NCBI GenBank assembly: GCA_036676235.1
Contig: JAKFDI010000107.1
Location: 1-64,000 of the forward strand
Length of the DNA stretch: 64,000 bases
Direction: 5' to 3'
Origin: JAKFDI01 sp036676235
Lineage (GTDB): Bacteria; Pseudomonadota; Gammaproteobacteria; Burkholderiales; Burkholderiaceae_C
Made by a program: the position numbers and the translations under genes. The notes beneath the pieces are model-generated. The model worked only from the letters and a program-made list of their open reading frames with translations. It searched no databases and was not told where the DNA came from. Shown here in pieces: positions 26,286 through 34,194 of this stretch. Each line of letters opens with the position of its first letter. Positions within the stretch are counted from its first letter, which is position 1.

Positions 26286-26810
26286 TCATGTCGAGTCGGC
26301 CGTGCGGCTTGCTCCCGTTCGTGCGAGCTTCCAGTAGAGCAGCGAGGCGGTCATGCCGAAGACCAGATGCGCGATCAGCGTGGCCCAGCCGCGCAGTTCG
26401 GTGAACCAGGGGAAGAACTGCGTCATCACGTGGAAGTTGATGAAGTACAGCGCTGCGCCGAACAGCACGCCCAGCACCTGCATCATCCCGGCGCTCTGCT
26501 CGTAGTGCAGCCGCCCGATGAGAAAGCCGAGCACCAGGCCGAACACCACGCCGAGCACGTAGTGGGTCACCAGCGCCACGGCCAGCACGCCGAAGCTCGG
26601 GCCGGTGTTCTCGAGCGCCGTCGGTCCCATCGCGAGCGCCGCCACGAGCGAGGAGATGCGCCACGGGCCGGAGAGGATGTCGGTGCTGGCCGCCCACATG
26701 AGTTCGAGCAGCATCAGCACCGCGCCGGCGGCGAACCCGGCGACCGCCGCCGCGGCCCAGTCGGTCGTGCGCGCCCGGGCCCAGGCCGGAGCGTGAATGT
26801 GAAGTTCCAT
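26286..26810 (-). CDS. Multi-helix membrane protein of unknown function, next to coxB
   Basis: A 174-residue integral membrane protein with four or five hydrophobic helices (about 18-38, 48-66, 72-97, 104-126 and 138-160). Its cytoplasmic N-terminus carries several histidines (MELHIHAPAW). No catalytic motif is recognised. It lies 30 bases before coxB and 56 bases after the next gene on the same strand, so it probably belongs to the oxidase transcript. It could be an accessory or assembly protein, but that is only positional inference. The ATG at 26810 starts the frame. Confidence 0.72.
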   Translation of the reverse strand: MELHIHAPAWARARTTDWAAAAVAGFAAGAVLMLLELMWAASTDILSGPWRISSLVAALAMGPTALENTGPSFGVLAVALVTHYVLGVVFGLVLGFLIGRLHYEQSAGMMQVLGVLFGAALYFINFHVMTQFFPWFTELRGWATLIAHLVFGMTASLLYWKLARTGASRTADST

Positions 26811-26866
26811 GAACAACCTCCACCAGGAAACGTCGCGTCGGCAAAGCGCCGAGGCGGATCGGACTC

Positions 26867-27379
26867 TCAGGGGAACGCAGGAATGTTCGGCTCTTCGCCT
26901 TCGAGACGCGCTTCGGGCAGCGTCTGCAGGCGCTCTTCGATCTCGACCACGCGGGTGCGCGGGATGTCGGCCATCAGCAGGAACTGGCCCTGCTCGATGG
27001 CGGCGGAAAAGCGCTTGAGGCGGCTGCTTGGCGTGGACACGCCGATCATGCTCGACGCCCAGGCGCCGAAGCCGCCGCCCAGGATGCCGAGCACCGCGGC
27101 AATGCCCCACTGCGGCTGGTCGCCGACCACGGGAAACACCACCGCTGCCACCGCGCCCACCACCGCGCCCACGGCGCCGCCGATGATCAGGCCCTGCTGG
27201 GCCGAGCGGATGACGTCGGAGGTCTGGAGGATGTTGGCCTCGTGCAGGCCGGTCATGTCGGCACCCTCGGGGCCGACCACGTGGATGTGCGGCTCGGCGA
27301 CACGCGCGAGCAGCAGCTCATCCATCGCGCGCCTGGCGCTCGCCAGATCGGGGAGCAGCCAGTAGATGCGTCTGCGCAT
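26867..27379 (-). CDS. DUF1269-like protein with glycine-rich hydrophobic hairpin
   Basis: A 170-residue protein. The N-terminal soluble part (MRRRIYWLLPDLASARRAMDELLLARVAEPHIHVVGPEG) resembles proteins that pair a ferredoxin-like domain with a membrane hairpin. GLIIGGAVGAVVGAVAAVVFPVV and GIAAVLGILGGGFGAWASSMIG form the glycine-rich hydrophobic hairpin (about residues 62-115). The C-terminal end returns to the soluble fold with ADIPRTRVVEIEERLQ. AAGGAGGAACCCC before the ATG at 27379 is a near-ideal binding site. It is the first gene of the reverse-strand oxidase group. Function unknown. Confidence 0.75.
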   Translation of the reverse strand: MRRRIYWLLPDLASARRAMDELLLARVAEPHIHVVGPEGADMTGLHEANILQTSDVIRSAQQGLIIGGAVGAVVGAVAAVVFPVVGDQPQWGIAAVLGILGGGFGAWASSMIGVSTPSSRLKRFSAAIEQGQFLLMADIPRTRVVEIEERLQTLPEARLEGEEPNIPAFP

Positions 27380-27487
27380 GGGGTTCCTCCTTGTGCAATC
27401 GAGACTGCGGGAACTGCGGAACGGGAATGCGGAACAACGACGCGGTCTTTCTACACCCGACATGGACCCTCGCGCGAATAGGGACAT

Positions 27488-27569
27488 CCCCCCCCTACGC
27501 GCTTCGCGCGCCCCCCAGGGGGCAACACCAGCGGACCGGCGGAGCCGGATCCGCGGCGTTTGCTTGATC
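27488..27569 (+). repeat. Type A GC-rich repeat (copy 4), not preceded by a gene
   Basis: The cleanest type A element: CCCCCCTACGCGCTTCGCGC, CCCCCCAGGGGG, CAACACCAGCGGACCGGCGG, AGCCGGATCCGCGG, then CGTTTGCTTGATCC. Unlike the other copies it lies between divergent genes with no forward gene ending just before it. The rest of the 27380-27626 gap holds no recognised gene. Confidence 0.75.
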
Positions 27570-27626
27570 CCGGTTCGCGCGTTGCGAGGTGGCGCGAGGC
27601 GCTGCCGCGGCGCATACGATGTGGCG

Positions 27627-28778
27627 ATGAGTTCATCGCCCGACACATCTGCGCTCGCACCTGTCACGCCGCGCGCTTATCGGTGCCAGTGCGGGCGGCC
27701 GGTGTTCTTCGGCAACACGGCCTGCCTCGCGTGCGGCACGCCGCTCGGGTACGTGCCGGAAGAAGCGCAACTGCGGCCGCTGCAGCCGAGTCCGCAGGGC
27801 GACGGCAGCTGGCAGGTGTTCGGCGAAACGACTCCGGATGCGCCGCGCTGGTGGCGCTGCGACAACTTCGCCTCGGCCGCGGTGTGCAACTGGCTGGTGC
27901 GTCTGGATGCGCATGGCCATGCGCCGCGGCGCTGCGCGGCGTGCCGGCTCAACCGCACCATTCCCGATCTGTCGGACCCGCACAACCAGTTGCTGTGGGC
28001 GCGCCTTGAGACGGCCAAGCGGCGCGTGATCTCGCAGCTCATGGCGCTTGGCCTGCCGGTGGCGACCAAGATGGGCGAAGACCCGGCACGCGGTCTCGCC
28101 TTCGACTTGATCCGCACCTTGCCCGGCGAGCCGCCGGTCGTGACCGGCCACCACGGCGGCGTGATCACGCTCGACATCGAGGAGGCCGACGACGCCACCC
28201 GCGAGCGCGTGCGCGCCGCCATGGGCGAGCCCTACCGCACGCTGCTCGGGCACTTCCGCCATGAGCTGGGGCACTACTACTGGGACCGACTGGTGGCCGG
28301 TACGGCCTGGCTCGAACCCTTTCGGGCGCTGTTCGGCGACGAACGACGCGACTACGCCGGCGCCCTGCGCGCCAACTACGAGGCCGGCCCGCCCGCCGAC
28401 TGGCCGCAGCGCTTCGTCAGCGCCTACGCGAGCAGCCACCCGTGGGAAGACTGGGCCGAGACCTGGGCGCACTACCTGCACATCGTCGACACGGTGGATA
28501 CCGCGCGTAGCTTCGGCATCGACCCGGCGCGCCTCGCGCTCGACGCCGAGCCCTATGCCGTGCAGGACCTGTGGCGCGCGGACGATGCGCAGGGCGAGGC
28601 CTTCCTGCGGCTGCTGCAGTCGTGGGTGTCGCTCGCCGCGGTGATGAACGAGATGTCGCGCAGCATGGGCCAGGCCGACTTCTATCCGTTCGTACTGCCG
28701 CGCGCGGCGGTTGCCAAGCTGCACTTCATCCACACCGTGGTGCGCGACCACGCGGTGACGGCAAGCGCCGACCGCTGA
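27627..28778 (+). CDS. Zinc-ribbon plus gluzincin-like metallopeptidase
   Basis: A 383-residue cytoplasmic protein resembling putative zinc-binding metallopeptidases (PF15887) with an N-terminal zinc ribbon (PF10005). Eight cysteines form two sets: C20, C22, C33, C36 and C78, C87, C103, C106. The peptidase site is HELGH (H212-E213-H216) in GHFRHELGHYYWDRL, followed by a conserved YASSHPWEDWAETWAHYLH stretch that provides the third ligand candidate. The substrate is unknown; the family is found mostly in soil and plant-associated bacteria. The ATG at 27627 begins MSSSPD. No operon partner is obvious. Confidence 0.88.
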   Translation: MSSSPDTSALAPVTPRAYRCQCGRPVFFGNTACLACGTPLGYVPEEAQLRPLQPSPQGDGSWQVFGETTPDAPRWWRCDNFASAAVCNWLVRLDAHGHAPRRCAACRLNRTIPDLSDPHNQLLWARLETAKRRVISQLMALGLPVATKMGEDPARGLAFDLIRTLPGEPPVVTGHHGGVITLDIEEADDATRERVRAAMGEPYRTLLGHFRHELGHYYWDRLVAGTAWLEPFRALFGDERRDYAGALRANYEAGPPADWPQRFVSAYASSHPWEDWAETWAHYLHIVDTVDTARSFGIDPARLALDAEPYAVQDLWRADDAQGEAFLRLLQSWVSLAAVMNEMSRSMGQADFYPFVLPRAAVAKLHFIHTVVRDHAVTASADR

Positions 28779-28847
28779 TCGCACCGGCGGTGCCGCCGGA
28801 CCGCGCGCGAGGCCGTGCCCCATGGAGCCGGCGATACGATACGCGCC

Positions 28848-29639
28848 ATGCTTCGCCGCCGACTTGTTCTTGCACGCGCCGCCTGTGCCGCCGCGTCGTC
28901 CCTGCCGCTGTTTACGGTCGCCGCGCCCGAGCGTGTGGCCGATCCGCTGCGGCTGGCAGTGGACGACGCGCTGGTCGAATCGGGCCTCGCCCAACGCCTG
29001 CAGCGCAGCTTCGGGCGCGACACCGGGCTCGCGCTGCGTGTGATCTCGCAGCCGGCCACGGCATTGCTGGCGGCGCTGGAGCGCGGCGAGCACGACGCGG
29101 CGTTGTGCAACGCCCCGCGCGCGGAACAGGCACTGGCGGCGCAAGGCCTGGTGACCGACCGGCGCGTCATCGGCCGCGCGGAATTCGTGCTCGTCGGGCC
29201 GGCCGCGCTCGTCAAGCCGCTGGACGCACGCACTGACGCGGCGCTCGCGCTGCAGCGCCTTGCACAAGTGCGGGCCGCGTTTCTCACCCGCGGCGACGGC
29301 AGCGGCACCCACCTCGCCGAGCAGGCGCTGTGGCGCGCCGCCGCAACGGCACCGCGAGCGCCGTGGTACCTGCCGGCCAGCGCCCCCGGTCGCTGGTGGG
29401 ACGAGGCGCGCGAGCGCAACGCCTGCATGCTGGTCGACCGCAGCGCCTGGGCGGTGCACAAGCTGCGCGGGTTCGCCGTGCTGTCCGAAGACGCGGCGCG
29501 CCTCATCGTCGACGTGCATGTGATGCGCTCCTTCCGCACCCGCCACCCCGGCGCCAAGCTGCTGGCGGACTGGCTGGCAGGCCGGCTCGGGCGGCGCGTG
29601 GTCGACGCCACGCCCGGCTACCGGCTGCCGCCGCGCTGA
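28848..29639 (+). CDS. Periplasmic binding protein resembling tungstate/anion receptors, no permease partner
   Basis: A 263-residue exported protein. An Arg-rich N-terminus and hydrophobic core (MLRRRLVLARAACAAASSLPLFTVAA) form a signal peptide. The mature part resembles PBP-like receptors of the tungstate (TupA) type: DPLRLAVDDALVESGLAQRLQRSFGRDTGLALRVI, AALERGEHDAALCNAP, FVLVGPAALVKPLDA, LTRGDGSGTHLAEQALW (the oxyanion-binding region) and MLVDRSAW. No ABC permease or ATPase is adjacent, so its transport partner is remote or it has another role. A start 11 codons earlier is possible but less signal-like. Confidence 0.75.
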   Translation: MLRRRLVLARAACAAASSLPLFTVAAPERVADPLRLAVDDALVESGLAQRLQRSFGRDTGLALRVISQPATALLAALERGEHDAALCNAPRAEQALAAQGLVTDRRVIGRAEFVLVGPAALVKPLDARTDAALALQRLAQVRAAFLTRGDGSGTHLAEQALWRAAATAPRAPWYLPASAPGRWWDEARERNACMLVDRSAWAVHKLRGFAVLSEDAARLIVDVHVMRSFRTRHPGAKLLADWLAGRLGRRVVDATPGYRLPPR

Positions 29640-29683
29640 CTTCACCCGGGCCCGCCGAAAGCGGCTCGGGCATCATCGCCGGC

Positions 29684-30262
29684 ATGCGAATCGTCAGCGT
29701 CAACGTCGCGCGCGCCAGCGCCATCGAAATCCAGGGCCGGCGCGTGCTCACGGCCATAGCCAAGCGTCCCGTTGCCGGGCCGGTGGCCGTGCGCCCGCTC
29801 AACCTAGACGGCGACGAGCAGGCCGACCTGTCGGTGCACGGCGGCCTCAGCAAGGCGGTCTACGCCTACCCGGTCGAGCACTATCCCTTCTGGCAGACCG
29901 TGCGTGCGCAGGCCAGGGTGGCGGCATGGGATGAGGTGCTGCCGCACGGCGCGCTGGGCGAGAACCTCAGCGTCGAGGGTCTGCTCGAATCGCAGGTGTG
30001 GATAGGCGACCTGCTGCGCTTTCCCGATTGCGAGCTGCTGGTGAGCGAGCCGCGCTATCCCTGTTTCAAGTTGAACGCGGCGATGGGCTTCAATCAGGCG
30101 GTGAAGCTGATGGCGGCCAACGCCTGGTGCGGTTACTACCTCGCCGTGCGAACAGCGGGTACCCTCACGGCGGGCGACAGCTTCGAGTTGATTCCCGGGC
30201 CGCGCGAGGTCGGCATCCAGGAACTCTTCCGCTCCCGCATGGCACGCGCCAAGTCCACCTGA
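29684..30262 (+). CDS. MOSC-domain protein (YiiM type)
   Basis: A 192-residue protein with a MOSC beta-barrel. Markers are VNVARASAIEIQGRRVLTAIAKRPVAGP, NLDGDEQADLSVHGGLSKAVYAYPVEHYPFW, LGENLSVEGLLESQVWIGD and LLVSEPRYPCFKLNAAMG, with the conserved cysteine expected to contact the molybdenum cofactor. Homologues in E. coli reduce N-hydroxylated compounds with Mo cofactor. No terminal beta-strap or ferredoxin domain is present. The start is the ATG at 29684. No direct operon link to its neighbours is evident. Confidence 0.9.
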   Translation: MRIVSVNVARASAIEIQGRRVLTAIAKRPVAGPVAVRPLNLDGDEQADLSVHGGLSKAVYAYPVEHYPFWQTVRAQARVAAWDEVLPHGALGENLSVEGLLESQVWIGDLLRFPDCELLVSEPRYPCFKLNAAMGFNQAVKLMAANAWCGYYLAVRTAGTLTAGDSFELIPGPREVGIQELFRSRMARAKST

Positions 30263-30303
30263 GAGCCGCGGCCGGCGTCATCCACTTTTTCAAGGAGTTC
30301 ATC

Positions 30304-30801
30304 ATGGGTCTTGTCAGCTTTCTCAAGGACGCGGGCGAAAAACTGTTCGGCGGCAAGTCGGCGCAGGCCGCACCGGCTGCAGCCGCGCCCGCCGCCGACG
30401 CGGCGCAGCTCAACGACACCGCCGGCCAGGCGATCGAGAAGTACATCGCCGCGCAGCAGCTCAGCGCCGAGAACCTGGACGTGAAGTTCGACGGCGCGAG
30501 CGGCACCGTCACCGTCTCCGGCACCGCGCCCGACCAGGCGACGAAGGAGAAGATCCTGCTGTGCTGCGGCAACGTGAGCGGCGTGGAGAAGGTCGACGAC
30601 CAGATGACGGTGGCGCAAGCCGCGGACCCCTCGCGCTTCCACACCGTGGCGAAGGGCGACACGCTGTCGGCGATTGCCAAGACCTACTACGGCAACGCGA
30701 ACAAGTACCCGCAGATCTTCGAGGCCAACAAGCCGATGCTCAGCCATCCGGACAAGATCTACCCCGGCCAGGTGCTGCGCATTCCGCCCGAAGGCAACTG
30801 A
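30304..30801 (+). CDS. BON-LysM protein (Kbp/YgaU-like)
   Basis: A 165-residue protein with an N-terminal helix, an Ala-rich linker, a BON domain (about residues 40-100: KFDGASGTVTVSGTAPDQATKEKILLCCGNVSGVEKVDDQMTV) and a C-terminal LysM domain (about 112-163: FHTVAKGDTLSAIAKTYYGNANKYPQIFEANKPML, PGQVLRIP). The E. coli relative Kbp binds potassium in the cytosol; no signal peptide is present here either, supporting the same location. Length matches the family. AAGGAG lies before the ATG at 30304. Confidence 0.92.
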   Translation: MGLVSFLKDAGEKLFGGKSAQAAPAAAAPAADAAQLNDTAGQAIEKYIAAQQLSAENLDVKFDGASGTVTVSGTAPDQATKEKILLCCGNVSGVEKVDDQMTVAQAADPSRFHTVAKGDTLSAIAKTYYGNANKYPQIFEANKPMLSHPDKIYPGQVLRIPPEGN

Positions 30802-30908
30802 TCCACGTGCGGCCCGCGGGCCGCGGGCCGCGATTCTTCTTTGCGCGCCGCGGCGTCCTCATGGGCACTGCGGCGCACGTCTTTCCTGCCCTGATACCGA
30901 CACCCGCC

Positions 30909-31751
30909 ATGCTCGCCTACCGACACGCCTTCCATGCGGGCAACCACGCGGATGTGCTCAAGCACACCGTGCTCATGCTCGTGCTGCGCTACATGAACCA
31001 GAAGGACAAGCCCTACCGCTTCGTCGACACGCATGCCGGCGCCGGCGGCTATTCGCTGGAAGGGCGCTACGCACAGAAGAAGGGCGAGTACGAGCAGGGC
31101 GTGGCGCGCTTGTGGGACCGCGACGACCTGCCCGAGGCGCTGACCGACTACGTGAGCCTCGTGCGCCAGTTCAACGCCGACGGCAAGCTCGCGCAATACC
31201 CCGGCTCGCCGGCCATCGCGCAGATGACGCTGCGCGCAAAAGACCAGATGCGGCTGTTCGAGCTGCACCCGACCGACTACCGCATCCTCTCGGCGTATCT
31301 GGGCGAACAGCGCGGGGCCGAGGTGCGCAACGCCGACGGCTTCGAGAACCTGAAGGGCACGCTTCCGCCGTCGAGCCGCCGCGGCGTGGTGCTGATGGAC
31401 CCGAGCTACGAAGGCCACAACGACTACGGCCGCGTGATCGCCGCGCTGCGCGACGCGCTGCTGCGCTTTGCCGAAGGGGTGTACCTGGTGTGGTATCCGC
31501 AGGTCAGCAAGCTGGAAGCGGCGCAATTGCCCAAGCGGCTGGAGGGCGTCGCGCCCAAGGGCTGGCTGCATGTGCGGCTCACGGTGCAGGTGCCCGACAC
31601 GCAGGGCTTTGGCCTCGCCGGCAGCGGCATGTTCGTCATCAACCCGCCGTACACGCTGCACGATGAACTCGCGGAGTTGCTGCCGACGCTGGTGGATGTG
31701 CTGGGGCAGTACGACGGGGCGAACTATCTGCTGGAGCAGAAGACGGTTTAA
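30909..31751 (+). CDS. rlmJ: 23S rRNA (adenine2030-N6)-methyltransferase
   Basis: A 280-residue SAM-dependent enzyme that methylates A2030 of 23S rRNA. Family signatures are MLAYRHAFHAGNHADVLKH at the N-terminus, FVDTHAGAGGYSLEG (SAM-binding motif I) and VVLMDPSYEGHNDYGRV. The catalytic motif reads DPSY rather than the DPPY seen in E. coli; the residue after DP is known to vary in N6-adenine methyltransferases. The C-terminus has GSGMFVINPPYTLHDELAELLP. The ATG at 30909 is supported by homology; upstream in-frame codons are not. Confidence 0.95.
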   Translation: MLAYRHAFHAGNHADVLKHTVLMLVLRYMNQKDKPYRFVDTHAGAGGYSLEGRYAQKKGEYEQGVARLWDRDDLPEALTDYVSLVRQFNADGKLAQYPGSPAIAQMTLRAKDQMRLFELHPTDYRILSAYLGEQRGAEVRNADGFENLKGTLPPSSRRGVVLMDPSYEGHNDYGRVIAALRDALLRFAEGVYLVWYPQVSKLEAAQLPKRLEGVAPKGWLHVRLTVQVPDTQGFGLAGSGMFVINPPYTLHDELAELLPTLVDVLGQYDGANYLLEQKTV

Positions 31752-31785
31752 AGAGAAGGCAGTTTGGAGATCCACTCGCCCACAC

Positions 31786-31879
31786 ACCGTTCGCCCTGAG
31801 CCTGTCGAAGGGTCGGGCTGAGCTTGTCGAAGCCCTTTGTCCGCCCGAGAGGCCCTTCGACAAGCTCAGGGCGAACGGT
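31786..31879. repeat. Inverted repeat of the CCCTTCGACAAGCTCAGGG class
   Basis: Left arm ACCGTTCGCCCTGAGCCTGT (from 31786) and right arm ending in CAAGCTCAGGGCGAACGGT (31879) pair over about 28 bases with one mismatch. A third partial copy (GGGCTGAGCTTGTCGAAGCCC) lies in the loop. Such elements are widespread in proteobacterial genomes and often lie after genes. It fills the gap between rlmJ and the CoA-transferase gene. Confidence 0.75.
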
Positions 31880-31904
31880 GACTGATCACCGCTACGATTT
31901 CCCG

Positions 31905-33104
31905 ATGACAGACGCCACCCCCACCGGCCCACTCGCCGGCCTCAAGATCCTCGAACTCGGCCAGCTCATCGCCGGCCCCTTCGCCGCCAAGACGCTGGCC
32001 GACTTCGGCGCCGAGGTCATCAAGATCGAGTCACCGGCCGGCGGCGACCCGTTGCGCCAGTGGCGGCTGCTGCACAACGGCACCAGCGTGTGGTGGCAGG
32101 TGCAGTCGCGCAACAAGAAGAGCGTGGCGCTGGACCTGAAGAGCCCCGAAGCACGGCGGATCGTTCGCCGCCTCATCGACGAAGCCGACGTGCTGATCGA
32201 GAACTTCAAGCCCGGCGTGATGGAGAGCTGGGGCTTCGGCTACGACGAGCTTTCCAGCACGAACCCGAAGCTCATCATGCTGCGCATCAGCGGCTACGGC
32301 CAGACCGGCCCGTACAAGGACCGGCCGGGCTTCGGCGTGGTGGCCGAGGCGATGGGCGGGCTGCGCTACCTCAGCGCCGAGCCGGGCCGCGTGCCGGTAC
32401 GCGTGGGCGTGAGCATCGGCGACACGCTGGCCTCGCTGCACGGCGTGATCGGCGTGCTGATGGCGCTGCAGCATCGGCATGCGAGCGGGCGCGGGCAGGT
32501 GGTGGACGTGGCGCTGTACGAAGCCGTCTTCAACTGCATGGAAAGCCTGCTGCCCGAGTACAGCGCCTTCGGCGTGGTGCGTGAGCCCGCCGGCTCGGCG
32601 CTGCCCGGCATCGCGCCGAGCAACGCCTACGCCTGCCGCGACGGCTGGGTGCTGGTGGCGGGCAACGGCGACTCGATCTTCAAGCGGCTGATGAAGGCGA
32701 TCGGCCGCGACGATCTGGCAGGCGATCCGGCACTGGCCGGCAACACCGGGCGCGTGGCGCAGGTCGAGCGCATCGACGGCGCCATCGGCGAATGGACGGC
32801 GCAGCACGAGGTGGCCGAGGTGCTGGCGACGCTCACGGCCGCGCAGGTGCCCGCGGGGCGCATCTACAACGCGCGCGACATCGCCGAAGACCCGCACTAC
32901 CGCGCGCGCGGCATGGTGCAGACGGTGGAGAGTGCCGACGGCCTGATGGTCGAGGTGCCGGGCATCATCCCCAAGCTCAGCGCGACGCCGGGCGGGATCA
33001 CGCGGCGTGCGCCGACCTTGGGTGAGGACACGCAGGCGGTGCTGCGGGAGGTGGGGGTGACGGCGGAGCAGTTGGCCGAGTTGCGTGCACGTGGGGTGAT
33101 CTGA
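31905..33104 (+). CDS. Family III CoA-transferase (CaiB/BaiF type)
   Basis: A 399-residue enzyme of the formyl-CoA/carnitine-CoA transferase family that moves CoA between carboxylic acids. Family markers are LAGLKILELGQLIAGPFAAKTLADFGAEVIKIE, NKKSVALDLKSPEARRIVRRLI, DVLIENFKPGVMESWGFGYDEL and SIGDTLASLHG, where D173 is the expected catalytic aspartate. The C-terminal part includes AGRIYNARDIAEDPHYRARGM. The particular acids are unknown. It appears to be a single-gene unit preceded by an inverted repeat. The ATG at 31905 precedes TDATPTGPLAGLKILE, the normal start. Confidence 0.93.
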   Translation: MTDATPTGPLAGLKILELGQLIAGPFAAKTLADFGAEVIKIESPAGGDPLRQWRLLHNGTSVWWQVQSRNKKSVALDLKSPEARRIVRRLIDEADVLIENFKPGVMESWGFGYDELSSTNPKLIMLRISGYGQTGPYKDRPGFGVVAEAMGGLRYLSAEPGRVPVRVGVSIGDTLASLHGVIGVLMALQHRHASGRGQVVDVALYEAVFNCMESLLPEYSAFGVVREPAGSALPGIAPSNAYACRDGWVLVAGNGDSIFKRLMKAIGRDDLAGDPALAGNTGRVAQVERIDGAIGEWTAQHEVAEVLATLTAAQVPAGRIYNARDIAEDPHYRARGMVQTVESADGLMVEVPGIIPKLSATPGGITRRAPTLGEDTQAVLREVGVTAEQLAELRARGVI

Positions 33105-33116
33105 GCGGCGCGGAGG

Positions 33117-33300
33117 CCCTCACCCCCGCCTCCCACGGCACGGCTTGCAAGCCGTGCCGGCTACGGCGGGACATCCGCGCGCAGGCGCGGATGTCGATTC
33201 CCGCCTTCGCCTCACCGCAGGCGGGAGAGGGAGTAATCCAAGCCGCGCCGTGCGTTTTCCCCTCTCCCCCTCCTCGGGGGAGAGGGCTGGGGTGAGGGGG
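33117..33300. repeat. Mosaic intergenic repeat with three stems
   Basis: Between converging genes: GGCACGGCTTG / CAAGCCGTGCC is a perfect 22-base palindrome (33137-33158). ACATCCGCGC / GCGCGGATGT pairs around GCAG (33171-33194). CTCTCCCCC / GGGGGAGAG pairs near 33262-33285. The ends carry CCCTCACCCCC and GGGGTGAGGG, as in the element at 22644-22750. It may stop transcription from both sides. Confidence 0.65.
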
Positions 33301-33316
33301 CCGTCGAGCAAGCGGC

Positions 33317-34063
33317 CTACCCGGCCGCCACGTCCCGCTTCAGATCCCGAAACGCCGCAAACAACCACGACCGCATCCCTACCACCAGCGTATAGGGCCG
33401 TCGCTGCTGCGGCGACAGACGCTGATCCGCCAGATGCTGCTGGGCAAAATCCTGCCCCACGCGCTGCAGCCGTTCGACAAAGGCGCTCGCCTGCCCCGGA
33501 CTCACCTGCCCATGCACCAGCATCAGCACCTCGCCTTCGCCATCGAAACCCCCGCTGTAGTAGTCGTCGACCACCTGCTCGCGAAAGTAGTGCATCACCG
33601 GCCCGTCGGCGCGCCAGCGAAAGCCCTTCGCCACCTTCAGCCGGTAGCGGTTCAACGGCCGCAGCTCGATGATGCCCAGCCGATCCAGCGCCACCAGCCG
33701 CGCCACGCATTCGGGTTCGGTAAAGGTGTAGGTGGCCGTCATCTGCTCGAAGGTCCACTGGCTCAGGCAACAGATGGCAAGCAGCAGCAGCTTGCGGTCG
33801 GCCACCACCGCCTTCTCCTGCTCCAGCGTCAACTCGCGTGAGAGCGGCTGCGCATCGGCCACCTTGCGCGCCAGTTCGGCGAAATCCATCTTCAGCACGC
33901 GCAGCACATCGTCAATGCGCGACAGCGGCATGTCGGCCTTGGCGAACACGCGCTTGATGCTCGACTCCGACATGCCGAGTTCGCCGGCGAGGTCGGCGTA
34001 GGTGACGCCGGCCGTCTTGAGTTCGGCCTTGAGGGCCTGCACGAGGTCTTGTGTGGTGCTCAT
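33317..34063 (-). CDS. HTH (XRE-type) transcriptional regulator with unknown effector domain
   Basis: A 248-residue protein. The N-terminal HTH is LVQALKAELKTAGVTYADLAGELGMSESSIKRVFAKADM (about residues 8-46), and IDDVLRVLKMDFAELARKV completes the domain. The remaining 170 residues have a winged-helix-like stretch (CLSQWTFEQMTATYTFTEPECVARLVALDRLGIIELRPLNRYRLKVAKGFRW) and no known sensor domain. Relatives are common in Burkholderiales. A perfect inverted repeat 19 bases before the start suggests autoregulation. The start is the ATG at 34063. It is divergent from the YiaA-like gene. Confidence 0.85.
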   Translation of the reverse strand: MSTTQDLVQALKAELKTAGVTYADLAGELGMSESSIKRVFAKADMPLSRIDDVLRVLKMDFAELARKVADAQPLSRELTLEQEKAVVADRKLLLLAICCLSQWTFEQMTATYTFTEPECVARLVALDRLGIIELRPLNRYRLKVAKGFRWRADGPVMHYFREQVVDDYYSGGFDGEGEVLMLVHGQVSPGQASAFVERLQRVGQDFAQQHLADQRLSPQQRRPYTLVVGMRSWLFAAFRDLKRDVAAG

Positions 34064-34081
34064 GGGTCGGGCGCCAAAAAA

Positions 34082-34098
34082 GTATCGCGAAACGATAC
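34082..34098. promoter_or_regulatory. Palindromic operator candidate GTATCG-N5-CGATAC
   Basis: A perfect 6-bp inverted repeat (34082-34087 and 34093-34098) with a 5-base spacer, next to an A run (34076-34081). It lies between the divergent HTH regulator and YiaA-like genes, 19 bases from the regulator ATG, where a bound dimer would block its transcription. Confidence 0.5.
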
Positions 34099-34194
34099 CA
34101 GCGGCATGCGGCGTTGCACCACTCCCCAGAGGGATTGAGCCCCGTCGACCGGGCCGCCACGATGCGCCCCGTGTTCAACCACTCGACCACCTGC

